Below, piece by piece: positions 1 through 6,825 of a DNA stretch of 12,362 nt; within the stretch, counting starts at the first letter, position 1, and every line of letters begins with the position of its first letter. The stretch lies in NCBI GenBank assembly GCA_030672255.1, contig DAOVGU010000065.1, positions 1 to 12,362 of the forward strand, read 5' to 3'. Under the pieces are notes generated by a model, which saw nothing but the letters and a program-made list of their open reading frames with translations, did not search any database and was not told where the DNA came from. Source of the DNA: a bacterium (GTDB lineage: Bacteria; Ratteibacteria; UBA8468). Both the position numbers and the translations under genes were made by a program.

Positions 1-135
1 CTTCAAGATTTTCTAAATTTAAGAAGAGACCGAAAATCAGCAAGACAGGCATCTAAACTGGTCGGCCTCACATGGATTTTAATAATCCTTACGATTACCT
101 TGATAATTCTCACGAACTATCTTTTAGTTAAGTAA
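1..135 (+). CDS. C-terminal end of an unidentified membrane protein (partial)
   Basis: An open frame enters from the left edge and stops with TAA at 133-135, giving 44 residues. A basic stretch (about residues 8-19, rich in R and K) is followed by one strongly hydrophobic segment of about 20 residues ending in LLVK, which reads as a single C-terminal membrane helix with a positively charged flank. The family cannot be recognised from this fragment. It is followed closely by another small hydrophobic ORF, so the two could be co-transcribed. Confidence 0.5.
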   Translation, partial: LQDFLNLRRDRKSARQASKLVGLTWILIILTITLIILTNYLLVK

Positions 136-154
136 GAAGAGGGAAACAGGTAAG

Positions 155-238
155 ATGAAAAAATCTCTACTAAAAATAGCCTTAGAGTTCTTCGGCACAG
201 TATTCTATTCGCTCTTATTTCTACTTTACCTTCATTGA
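155..238 (+). CDS. Small hydrophobic peptide, 27 residues
   Basis: ATG at 155 opens a 27-codon frame ending TGA at 236-238. It has a lysine-containing start (MKKSLLK) and a single hydrophobic stretch rich in F, L and Y to the C-terminus, so it would be a membrane-inserted micropeptide. Only weak purine-rich sequence precedes the ATG. The stop codon overlaps the -35 box of the next promoter. Its size and shape resemble holin-like peptides and hydrophobic type I toxins, but there is no sequence identity I can name. It may also be a chance ORF. Confidence 0.3.
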   Translation: MKKSLLKIALEFFGTVFYSLLFLLYLH

Positions 239-263
239 CTTCTCCTCTATAGAGCGATATAAT
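235..263 (+). promoter_or_regulatory. Sigma-70-type promoter (P1) with a palindrome in the spacer
   Basis: TTGACT (235-240) and TATAAT (258-263) are separated by exactly 17 bp, a near-consensus promoter with transcription expected from about 270. The spacer contains the perfect 10-bp palindrome CTCTATAGAG (245-254), a possible repressor site. The -35 and -10 hexamers and the spacing are the same as in the promoter at 4339-4367, so the two may be used by the same polymerase form. It would transcribe a leader of about 200 nt ahead of the AAA+ gene. Confidence 0.7.
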
Positions 264-315
264 TGAAGATAGAAGTTCTTTGAGAAAAGTAATACCTTTA
301 TTAGCCTTTTTCTTA

Positions 316-450
316 AAGTAGGATAATTCCTACTTAACGATCCACTGAGAAGAAGGCTGTAGTCCTGTGTGAAAGCACAACGAGGGGCTACAGTCTTCTT
401 ATTGGGTTTCGTGGATCGTTACCGGTAGGAAGATTTGTAGTCCCTTTTTT
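316..450 (+). promoter_or_regulatory. Structured leader RNA, candidate transcription attenuator
   Basis: Two exclusive folds can be drawn. Fold A is a long hairpin: 328-333 pairs with 425-430, 335-345 with 411-421 (11 bp, perfect) and 350-365 with 385-400 (16 bp, two G-U), capped by 366-369 with 376-379. Fold B pairs 385-398 with 429-444 (14 pairs, one G-U, two bulged T) and is followed at once by six T (445-450), as in an intrinsic terminator. Both folds use 385-398, and TGTAGTCC occurs twice (358-365 and 437-443 region) as the competing partner. A third hairpin, 316-323 with 328-335 (8 bp perfect), competes with the base of fold A. The controlling signal is unknown. Confidence 0.55.
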
Positions 451-467
451 ATTAGGGGTCATTCAGT

Positions 468-2174
468 ATGGAAAAGAGAAATACAGCCGAAGAAAGTGTG
501 GAAGAAACAAAGAGAAAAGAATTGAAACTTCTATTTAAAAAATGTTTTAAATATACTGAAGAGGAGACGAAGACAATTCTACCAGAGAATATGAGTGAAG
601 AAGCTCTATCAGAAGTATTTAAGAAAGAGGGAAGAAGTTTCGGAGGAACTTTTTGTAATAATTTTTATGGAAGATTTTTCACTGTTGAGAATTTTGAGTT
701 GCAGTTCAAAAGCTATTGGAAAGAGATAGCTGAGAATTCTCAAGAATGTCTTGAAGGAGAAAATGGCAGAATAATATTTCAGATTTTAAATTTCTTATTA
801 GAAAATGGAGGTAAGGCTGATTACGCTGATATTAAAGGAATATTTGGCAAGGTCCGCGGCCCTCTGGATACCATGCAAGGTTATAAGATGATAGTTAAAA
901 GATCAAAACCTTCGGACTGGCTTTATCCACCTATTCAATACGAAATTCCTGGAGAGAGGAGGCCCCTTGTAGAAGAGATTTTGTCCCGTTGTGTAAAGGA
1001 TGGATGGTTGGAAACTTTCACGACAGAAATTGCCCGTAAGGAGCATAGAACAGTCATAAAATTGAAGAAGGATTTTGATGACTATTTAAAGGATTTGCTC
1101 GAAAATAGATTTCAGAAAACGATAGAATTTAGTAAACAAACATCAACTCTTGAGATTGCCCGTTACTTAAAAGGTATGTTTGGAGAGATGCTTTATTTTG
1201 ATAGTCTCTTGAGCATAGTTCAGCAGTATAGTCTAGCCGACGTTCCTATCATCAATTCAGAAGGGGAAATAGTAATGTCTACTGGCTTTAATCTTGCTTT
1301 ATTTGGAGCACCAGGGACAGGAAAAACCTTTGCTATTGACGATATGATTAGAGGAAATAAGGAAAGGAATGTAAAGCCTCATGGATTGCCTGGTAAGAAT
1401 AGATACTGCGGAGGAATGACAGCAGCAAGATTCATCAGGATGGGTGAAACCTATCAAGATGAAAAATTTAACTTTATCATACCGGAATTTAACGATTGGT
1501 TTAAGTATAAAGGAATGGTGGAGCCTCTCAAATTAGCATTGGATCGAAAAGAGGTAATAGGAGAACTCAAGAATGAAACTGTTGGCCCATATAAATTTAA
1601 TTCTTTCTTCAGTGTTAACTATAATACAAAGGTATTAGAGAGAGGTTATAAAGTTACTATTGGAGACCCAAATTTCAATGCTATTGAAGATAGAATGTTA
1701 TGTAGACTACACAAGCAAACTGAGGAGAGATATAAAGCAATCTCCCAAAGCCAAGAGGCTCTTGCTTTGGGAAAGATTAAGATGGAAAAAGCTCAAGCAG
1801 TAAGGGACCACTTAACTTTGATTTATGCTATCGAAACAGAGCATCCCTTTATAAAGGATAAGTTTCCCTCCAAAAAGATTGTGTTGGATCCCCAAGTTTC
1901 TCAAAGAGTGAAGGAAACAGGAGAAGAAATCATTCGGATCCTTAAGAATATGGGTTGTAAAATTATTCCTTTTAGTCCACGGCTGGAACAGCGAACAATC
2001 CAATTGGCTTGTAGTATGTCCTTACCATCCTATTTTAATCAAAGTGGAGATTTTATAAAGGTCGATTATACTTGTTTAGACTTTGCTGTGCAATTCTTTA
2101 TTGAAGAGGCTTTTACCCGCTCTCAAAAAGGAATTGATATAGCAAAAATTTCGGCTCAGCTATTAAAACTTTAA
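468..2174 (+). CDS. AAA+ ATPase, MoxR/MCM-like, putative replication or remodelling ATPase
   Basis: 568 residues. The N-terminal part (about 1-230) has a predicted winged-helix-like region around 95-205. The AAA+ core has Walker A GAPGTGKT (280-287), a Walker B-like strand FNFIIPEF (334-341), sensor 1 around FFSVNYN (380-386), a possible arginine finger in EDRMLCR (407-413), and a sensor-2-like arginine in SPRLEQRTIQLA (503-514). The order and the late sensor 2 resemble MoxR/MCM-type ATPases; this is an inference from motifs. Oddly, the usual Walker B Asp is Pro, leaving only Glu340. ATG 468 has no clear Shine-Dalgarno sequence; it lies 18 nt after the leader's T-run, so the leader probably controls expression. 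A helicase or helicase-loader role in element replication is plausible but unproven. Confidence 0.65.
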   Translation: MEKRNTAEESVEETKRKELKLLFKKCFKYTEEETKTILPENMSEEALSEVFKKEGRSFGGTFCNNFYGRFFTVENFELQFKSYWKEIAENSQECLEGENGRIIFQILNFLLENGGKADYADIKGIFGKVRGPLDTMQGYKMIVKRSKPSDWLYPPIQYEIPGERRPLVEEILSRCVKDGWLETFTTEIARKEHRTVIKLKKDFDDYLKDLLENRFQKTIEFSKQTSTLEIARYLKGMFGEMLYFDSLLSIVQQYSLADVPIINSEGEIVMSTGFNLALFGAPGTGKTFAIDDMIRGNKERNVKPHGLPGKNRYCGGMTAARFIRMGETYQDEKFNFIIPEFNDWFKYKGMVEPLKLALDRKEVIGELKNETVGPYKFNSFFSVNYNTKVLERGYKVTIGDPNFNAIEDRMLCRLHKQTEERYKAISQSQEALALGKIKMEKAQAVRDHLTLIYAIETEHPFIKDKFPSKKIVLDPQVSQRVKETGEEIIRILKNMGCKIIPFSPRLEQRTIQLACSMSLPSYFNQSGDFIKVDYTCLDFAVQFFIEEAFTRSQKGIDIAKISAQLLKL

Positions 2175-2189
2175 TTCTCTTTATTAAAA

Positions 2190-2795
2190 ATGTTTAAGAA
2201 TGAACCAGATGGATTTGGAGGAATCAAATGGGGAACAGACATAGCATTTCTTTCGGATATGGTATATGTTGACGATCTCACTGGTTGTTCTGAGTTTAAA
2301 TCCTATAAGAGGGAAAAAGACAAAAATAAGTTAGAAATAAAGGAAATAGGATGCTTAGAGGTGCTTTCATCTCTTCCTCCCCCTCCTTCTTATAAAGGAA
2401 AAATTAGAGAGAAAAGGAATTTAGAGCAATGTTCTTTCTTTGAAAGTTTCATTAAAGATTGTATTCCCAGTTATAATAAGGAGAAGGATACATGGGAAAG
2501 CGTATATTATAGAGTTAAAGAAATACGCTATATTTTTTATAAAAATAAGTTTCACAGGGCCCAAATTCTCATCGAAGGTCTATCCAATTTTTCTTACTTT
2601 AAAGATATAGTTGTTTTTGGAGAATTTGGAAAAGGTAAACAATTAGAGAAGAATAAATGGGGGTGGAATGGAAACATAACCGCTATGTTATTGCTGTATG
2701 ACGAGCCTTCAAGAATGGGGACTTTTATTGTAAGATCAAAGAAAATAGGTGAACAGATAAAAACAGAGGAAGAGCAGGAAAAGATTTCTGAATAG
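2190..2795 (+). CDS. Paralogue of the next gene's N-terminal domain, lacking a signal peptide
   Basis: 201 residues of unknown function. Residues 8-17 (GFGGIKWGTD) and a later block (FKDIVVFGEFGKGKQ ... WNGNITAMLLLYDE) match the first domain of the downstream gene (GFRDIKWGTD; LRDAIFEKFGRGSQ ... WEGSITYMILEYNE), so the two arose by duplication. Unlike its neighbour it begins directly at the domain with no signal peptide, and carries an insertion of about 50-60 residues including a PPPP run. It starts 15 nt after the AAA+ stop and shows no Shine-Dalgarno sequence, so either translation is coupled or its 5' end, including a signal sequence, has been lost. The protein would then remain in the cytoplasm. 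Confidence 0.55.
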   Translation: MFKNEPDGFGGIKWGTDIAFLSDMVYVDDLTGCSEFKSYKREKDKNKLEIKEIGCLEVLSSLPPPPSYKGKIREKRNLEQCSFFESFIKDCIPSYNKEKDTWESVYYRVKEIRYIFYKNKFHRAQILIEGLSNFSYFKDIVVFGEFGKGKQLEKNKWGWNGNITAMLLLYDEPSRMGTFIVRSKKIGEQIKTEEEQEKISE

Positions 2796-2816
2796 GATAT
2801 CGGAGGGGAGTTGCCG

Positions 2817-4112
2817 ATGAAAAAGATTTGGTTAATTGTGTTGTCGATTTTGACGATTGGGTTGTGGAGTAATTCCAGTTTTGCATTAGATAATTTTAAG
2901 CCTGGAAGCGAACCCGGCGGATTCAGGGATATTAAATGGGGGACAGACATATCTACCTTGAAAGATATGGAATACCTCAGAACTGACCAAGGCTCTGCTG
3001 GAGAAATTAAAGTATATATAAGGAAAAACGATGATCTACATATTGGAGCAGCAAAACTTGAGGGAATTGAATATGGTTTTTGGGGAGGAAAATTTTTTAA
3101 TGTAACTATTCTTACCGAAGGTTATGTAAATTGGTGTGGGTTAAGAGATGCTATTTTTGAAAAGTTTGGAAGGGGCTCTCAAGATAAATTTGTTGAAATT
3201 TGTTGGGAGGGCAGTATAACCTATATGATCTTGGAGTATAATGAAATTTTAGGGGCGGGATGGCTTCTTATGTTTTCAGAAGAAATTGGCAAACAAGTGG
3301 AAGCCTATGAAAAACAGAAAGCCAAAGAAAAGGGAGTGTTAAGCATTAAACAAGGAGAAGCAGAGAAAATTAAGATAGGGTTCTTAACTATTCTTGTTCA
3401 ACCTTACTCTGAAAAAGGAGTCTTATTAAAGGATTTCCATCCTAATCTTCCGTCAGAAACTTTACAGCGAGGGGATATAATTATTGAACTTAACGGAAAG
3501 AAAATTACCAACCTAAAAGAATTACAAATCGGGATAAGGGATTTAGAGTCAACTAATAAGTTTTCCATAGTAGTTATCAGGAATAAGAAGGCTATCTCAC
3601 TGAAGTTAGGTATCCCTGAAACAGAAGCAGAAAAACAAAATAGAAAGATAAAACCAATAAAGCAATTATTTACGAAAGAAGAATGGGAAAGAATGAAGAA
3701 ATTAGGAATAGTGCCAGGTAGGGAAAAAGAAATAAAAATAGGTGAATTAGATTTAGAAAGAAAGGAAAGGCGAGATTGTTGGAGGAGAGCAAGAACAAAA
3801 CTCCTTAGCGGAATAGTAAAAAAAGTTGAACACCGTGGCGTTAGGAGCACCTTATCTTGGAGGCCTCAAGACCGAAGAGGTGTGACAGAAGTTACATATT
3901 TCACTTTATATGATGAGGACAATAATGTAAAAGCTACAATAGTTGCAAAACACCCTCTTAATCTAGGAATTGGAGAGTGGTTGTTAGTTGAGGTAAAATA
4001 TTGCGGTTTGCTTTCTCCTTATTCCTATAAAAATAGATCTTACAAAGTTTACTTTGAACTATCAGAAGTCTTAATGAGATTCAATTCATACCATTTTCAG
4101 ACTTCTAATTGA
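2817..4112 (+). CDS. Secreted protein with GIKWGTDI-type, PDZ and OB-like domains
   Basis: 431 residues. Residues 1-24 are a signal peptide (MKKIW, hydrophobic core, SFA before cleavage). Residues 35-165 are the domain shared with the preceding gene. Residues 185-267 read as a PDZ domain (GVLLKDFHPN, then LQRGDIIIELNGKKI and IVVIRNKK), which in other proteins binds peptide C-termini. A charged linker follows, then residues 328-420 resemble an OB fold (SGIVKKVE, FTLYDEDNN, LGIGEWLLVEV). ATG 2817 is chosen over TTG 2811 because GGAGGGGA (2802-2809) sits 7 nt before ATG but only 1 nt before TTG. It is probably periplasmic or surface-bound; no protease or enzyme active site is seen. Confidence 0.65.
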   Translation: MKKIWLIVLSILTIGLWSNSSFALDNFKPGSEPGGFRDIKWGTDISTLKDMEYLRTDQGSAGEIKVYIRKNDDLHIGAAKLEGIEYGFWGGKFFNVTILTEGYVNWCGLRDAIFEKFGRGSQDKFVEICWEGSITYMILEYNEILGAGWLLMFSEEIGKQVEAYEKQKAKEKGVLSIKQGEAEKIKIGFLTILVQPYSEKGVLLKDFHPNLPSETLQRGDIIIELNGKKITNLKELQIGIRDLESTNKFSIVVIRNKKAISLKLGIPETEAEKQNRKIKPIKQLFTKEEWERMKKLGIVPGREKEIKIGELDLERKERRDCWRRARTKLLSGIVKKVEHRGVRSTLSWRPQDRRGVTEVTYFTLYDEDNNVKATIVAKHPLNLGIGEWLLVEVKYCGLLSPYSYKNRSYKVYFELSEVLMRFNSYHFQTSN

Positions 4113-4170
4113 AAGAAAACTTAAAAATAGTGAGTAAGACAGTAAATAACTGATTGCGTGCAAGGCATTC

Positions 4171-4186
4171 TTTATTAATTAATAAA
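4171..4186. repeat. 16-bp perfect AT palindrome in a 226-bp intergenic region
   Basis: TTTATTAATTAATAAA is a perfect palindrome between the secreted protein gene and promoter P2. The rest of the gap (about 4197-4330) is strikingly pyrimidine-rich on the + strand, opposite to the purine-rich coding strand on both sides. No gene, tRNA or T-tailed terminator is visible here. The palindrome could be a protein-binding site or an easily melted segment. Confidence 0.5.
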
Positions 4187-4338
4187 TTATATTACACCCG
4201 TCTTTCTCTTAAGTCTGTTTTTCTCTTTCTACCCTCCCTATCTCCCCTCATATTTCTGAATTCCCAATCCTCTTTTTGACTGAGTAATTTACCAACCTTT
4301 TTATCTTCCTATCTTCCTCACAAATCCAGCACCAGACC

Positions 4339-4367
4339 TTGACTACAAGCCATTTATACGGTATAAT
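4339..4367 (+). promoter_or_regulatory. Sigma-70-type promoter (P2)
   Basis: TTGACT (4339-4344), a 17-bp spacer, and TATAAT (4362-4367) form a near-consensus promoter, with start expected near 4374. This gives a leader of about 40 nt to the ATG at 4414. It shows that a longer in-frame reading from TTG 4339 is not the true protein start, because that codon is part of the -35 box. Confidence 0.8.
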
Positions 4368-4381
4368 TAAACTGTTTAATT
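4365..4381. promoter_or_regulatory. 17-bp palindromic operator overlapping P2 -10 box and start point
   Basis: AATTAAAC-T-GTTTAATT is a perfect inverted repeat with 8-bp arms and a 1-nt centre. It covers the end of the -10 hexamer and the predicted transcription start, a classic position for repression by a dimeric helix-turn-helix protein. The likely binders are element-encoded: the gene it controls (C-terminal HTH) or one of the small regulators downstream. Confidence 0.6.
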
Positions 4382-4413
4382 TACTTTCAAAGCCTAAGTT
4401 TATGGAGATGAAG

Positions 4414-5967
4414 ATGGAATTGACAGAAGAATTTCTTAACAAAAGATTGAAGCAGATTGTTACAAAAAAACAGAGAAGCGATGAGTTTGCTACAAAAAAA
4501 TATCTTGCTAAGTGGCAATCATCCCCAAAAGAGTTAAAAACTGTTGAAGAATTTAAAGAGGAAATTACATCAATAAATAAAAAATTATTAAGAAAAGGGG
4601 TTAACCTTTCATCTCTCAATGTTTTGGAAAGTCATAAAGATACTGTATCTGATTATGGACAATTTCATTATCCTCAAGAAAAGAACCCTTTAGTGAAAAG
4701 GAGGCATGAACTCCAGAAGAAGATAGAAGATTACAGAGAAAGAGAGATTCAGTTTTTAGGGAAAGAGTTGGATAAGTTGTTATTTGAAAAGACAAAAGTA
4801 AAACTTCAAGAGTTAAATAGAAAAAGAGGGAGCTCAGGACTGAATCCACAAGAGCAAAAGAGTCAATATGAAGCAATTGGTGAAATGGCAGGTATATCTC
4901 AAGGAAGTGAAGAATGTGGGTTAGAAGCGGCCTGGTTTTTAGTCACTGAGCAATATAAACAGAGAATTGATAGAACAGTTAACCACTTTATCAAAAATTA
5001 CTTTGGAGAAGATTGCCTTAAGACGGCAGATGCAGAACAACTCAGAGATAATTGGGCAGATTTAATCGTATACCGTCTCATTAAAGGAGATACTCCCGAA
5101 ACAGTTGAAAAGTGGAAACAAGTGAAAGGGACTTCTGTAGATAAGCATTTGGAATTAAATTATAAAAGAATTAGACCGCTTGTTGAACGAGCTTGTGCAC
5201 CCTTTCGAAAAGTAGAAGCTATCCTTCAGAATGAACCAAGATCACTAAAGAAATACTTCAAGAGTAAACCAGAACTTGAAATAGCGAAATCCTTCCTGAG
5301 AAAAGATGTAATTGGTAAAATCTCCAATTTTGTTGCTGAAAGCCGACTGATAAAAGAAGCTTCTTGGAATCCAGAGTATAAAGGAGAGGAAGGAGAAAGC
5401 CTGCTTACAAAGTTAAATATCCTGAAGCATATAAAATATTTACTCAAGATGGACATTGATAAGGTGAATAAATTAAAATTAGCAGTTAACGGAAGTAAAT
5501 TAAATGCAATAATTCAAAAAACAATTGGTAACTACAATAATCTCCCTATAGTAGGAAACCTCACACATTATCTCTTTGGATCAAGGAAGAAGGGAGCAAG
5601 AAATTCGCTTGGAAAACTTTGGGATTGTTTAGAAGATCTAAAAGATATTAAAGACTTCTCGCTTTTTAAACAAACAATATCTTTAGATAAGACAATTACG
5701 GTTGAAAAAGGGTCCGGAGGGCAAGAAGAAGTAAAAGAAACACTCGGAGCTCAAATTCCGAGTGGGATTAATATCAAGGAAAAGATTGCTTATAATTTAA
5801 TCAAAGAACGATTAGAGAGCAAATTAACACCGGATGAAAAAGATATTTTTCGTCTTTTAGAAAAAGGGTATAAGAAAGAAGAAATAGCTAGAATACGCCA
5901 GTTATCTCCCAGAACTATAAGAAGAAGAATTAAATCAATTCAAGAGAAACATAAGGGTATAATGTAA
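4414..5967 (+). CDS. Large HTH protein, possibly sigma-factor-like regulator
   Basis: 517 residues from ATG 4414, chosen because GGAG (4404-4407) lies 6 nt upstream and the start follows P2; ATG 4402 and 4408 are alternatives. The N-terminal 150 residues are highly charged and probably helical or coiled-coil. Residues about 169-225 (AAWFLVTEQYKQRIDRTVNHF ..., split here at 20) resemble weakly the helices of sigma-70 region 2. Residues 471-513 form a clear helix-turn-helix of the sigma region 4/LuxR type: LTPDEKDIFRLLEKGYKKEE then IARIRQLSPRTIRRRIKSI. The HTH is well supported; a true sigma factor role is speculation. It is a single-gene unit between P2 and the terminator at 6008, and the palindrome at the promoter suggests autoregulation. 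Confidence 0.55.
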   Translation: MELTEEFLNKRLKQIVTKKQRSDEFATKKYLAKWQSSPKELKTVEEFKEEITSINKKLLRKGVNLSSLNVLESHKDTVSDYGQFHYPQEKNPLVKRRHELQKKIEDYREREIQFLGKELDKLLFEKTKVKLQELNRKRGSSGLNPQEQKSQYEAIGEMAGISQGSEECGLEAAWFLVTEQYKQRIDRTVNHFIKNYFGEDCLKTADAEQLRDNWADLIVYRLIKGDTPETVEKWKQVKGTSVDKHLELNYKRIRPLVERACAPFRKVEAILQNEPRSLKKYFKSKPELEIAKSFLRKDVIGKISNFVAESRLIKEASWNPEYKGEEGESLLTKLNILKHIKYLLKMDIDKVNKLKLAVNGSKLNAIIQKTIGNYNNLPIVGNLTHYLFGSRKKGARNSLGKLWDCLEDLKDIKDFSLFKQTISLDKTITVEKGSGGQEEVKETLGAQIPSGINIKEKIAYNLIKERLESKLTPDEKDIFRLLEKGYKKEEIARIRQLSPRTIRRRIKSIQEKHKGIM

Positions 5968-6007
5968 AGTAAAAGAGAGTTTTGCCTGAAGGGGCTGTCC
6001 ACTTTTT

Positions 6008-6054
6008 GTCCATTTTTCCCATTATATAAGTAGAGGGAGGAATGGACTTTTTTT
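6008..6054 (+). terminator. Intrinsic terminator, possibly an attenuator for the next gene
   Basis: GTCCATTTTTCCC (6008-6020) pairs with GGGAGGAATGGAC (6035-6047) as a 13-bp stem with two G-U pairs and a 14-nt loop, followed by seven T (6048-6054). It ends the HTH gene. It also lies only 5 nt before the next ATG, and its 3' arm contains the only GGGAGG nearby. A second GTCCA-C-TTTTT copy just upstream (about 5997-6007) could compete for the 3' arm, so regulated read-through is possible. Confidence 0.8.
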
Positions 6055-6059
6055 ATTAG

Positions 6060-6338
6060 ATGAAGATGACAAAAATGGAAAATCACCCCTACCAGAAATC
6101 CAGTCAGCAACAAAATTACCGAGTCAAGGACTTATATGAGGCCGCAGTCCATTATGCGAAGGGCCAGAAATTGATTCAATTAGAAAGGGAAGGCCACTTT
6201 TATTGGTTTATCTTTTCTAACAAAACTCAGTGTGAGGAAGTTGCAGACGCCTATTGGCGAGGTGATTGCACTGTCAATGCAAAAGCTTATGCCGACGCCA
6301 TTAGAACCTTAAAAGATAGACTTTTCGCTCAACGATAA
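6060..6338 (+). CDS. DUF5659-like small protein
   Basis: 92 residues. The core YRVKDLYEAAVHYAKGQKL ... LEREGHFYWFIFSN ... ADAYWRGDCTVNAKAYADAI ... LKDRLF matches, from memory, the DUF5659 pattern of small proteins common in integrated elements; its function is not known. The predicted fold is short helices around a two-strand hairpin. Possible starts are ATG 6060, 6066 and 6075; none has a free Shine-Dalgarno sequence because the nearest GGGAGG is locked in the terminator stem and about 19 nt away. No promoter is visible between the terminator and the ATG. It begins the small-gene cluster that ends with the integrase. Confidence 0.65.
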   Translation: MKMTKMENHPYQKSSQQQNYRVKDLYEAAVHYAKGQKLIQLEREGHFYWFIFSNKTQCEEVADAYWRGDCTVNAKAYADAIRTLKDRLFAQR

Positions 6339-6354
6339 GAAATTAGAAAAAGAG

Positions 6355-6810
6355 ATGGAAATGGAGATGAAGAAAAAAAGAACAAAAATTAAAGGAGGGT
6401 TCATCCTTCTACCACACTATAAAACCAATAGTGAGCCGTGGAGGAAATGTTGCACAGATGCTAACTGGGTTTATTGTGAACTTCTAAAAAAGAAAAAAAC
6501 GGGTAAAGCTGACGATGATGAAAAATTACCTATCAATCAGAGGGAGGAGCTACGCCTTACCTACTCTGAGGTTGAATACAAAATGCACAGTAGACGATTT
6601 ACTAAAGCCATGAAAGCACTTGTTGAAAATGGGTTTATTGAGGTAAAGGAACAAGGTGGGCTATATAGGCGAAAGAGTATTTACGTCTTCAGTCCTGGAT
6701 GGAAAGAGAAAGACCCTAAAATGGCTAAAGAACTTAGAGAGAAACGAGAATATGCTAGACAGTTTGAAAACTGGGGTGGTGCTCTGGAGAAAACTCCTCC
6801 CCCTGGCTAA
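6355..6810 (+). CDS. Winged-helix protein, putative replication initiator
   Basis: 151 residues. The pattern FILLPHYKTNSEPWRKCC (16-33), DANWVYCELL (35-44), then RRFTKAMKALVENGFIEV (80-97) and GGLYRRKSIYVFSPGW (101-116) reads as a winged helix: a recognition helix in RRFTKAMKALVENGF followed by a beta wing. This layout is common to plasmid and phage replication initiators and to MarR-like regulators. The case for replication comes from position: four 18-bp iterons begin 16 nt after the stop. The start could be ATG 6355, 6361 or 6367. The tail (NWGGALEKTPPPG) is probably disordered. A regulator role is the main alternative. Confidence 0.55.
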   Translation: MEMEMKKKRTKIKGGFILLPHYKTNSEPWRKCCTDANWVYCELLKKKKTGKADDDEKLPINQREELRLTYSEVEYKMHSRRFTKAMKALVENGFIEVKEQGGLYRRKSIYVFSPGWKEKDPKMAKELREKREYARQFENWGGALEKTPPPG

Positions 6811-6825
6811 TACTATTAATATACT

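Noticed and set aside
316..430. Retron or group II intron RNA
   Set aside because: A long hairpin alone is not enough; there is no reverse transcriptase gene in the window and no recognisable catalytic domain V.
926..934. DnaA box
   Set aside because: TTATCCACC is a single near match inside the AAA+ coding sequence with no neighbours.
4339..4413. Extended N-terminus of the HTH protein from TTG 4339
   Set aside because: The TTG is the first half of the P2 -35 box, so these codons would be upstream of the transcript.
4248..4619. Minus-strand open frame of 123 codons, plus the other minus-strand frames in the window
   Set aside because: They lie opposite well-supported + strand genes, show low-complexity hydrophobic composition typical of the complement of purine-rich coding DNA, and have no domain signal or ribosome-binding site. 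The region 4113-4338 is kept as a composition finding only.
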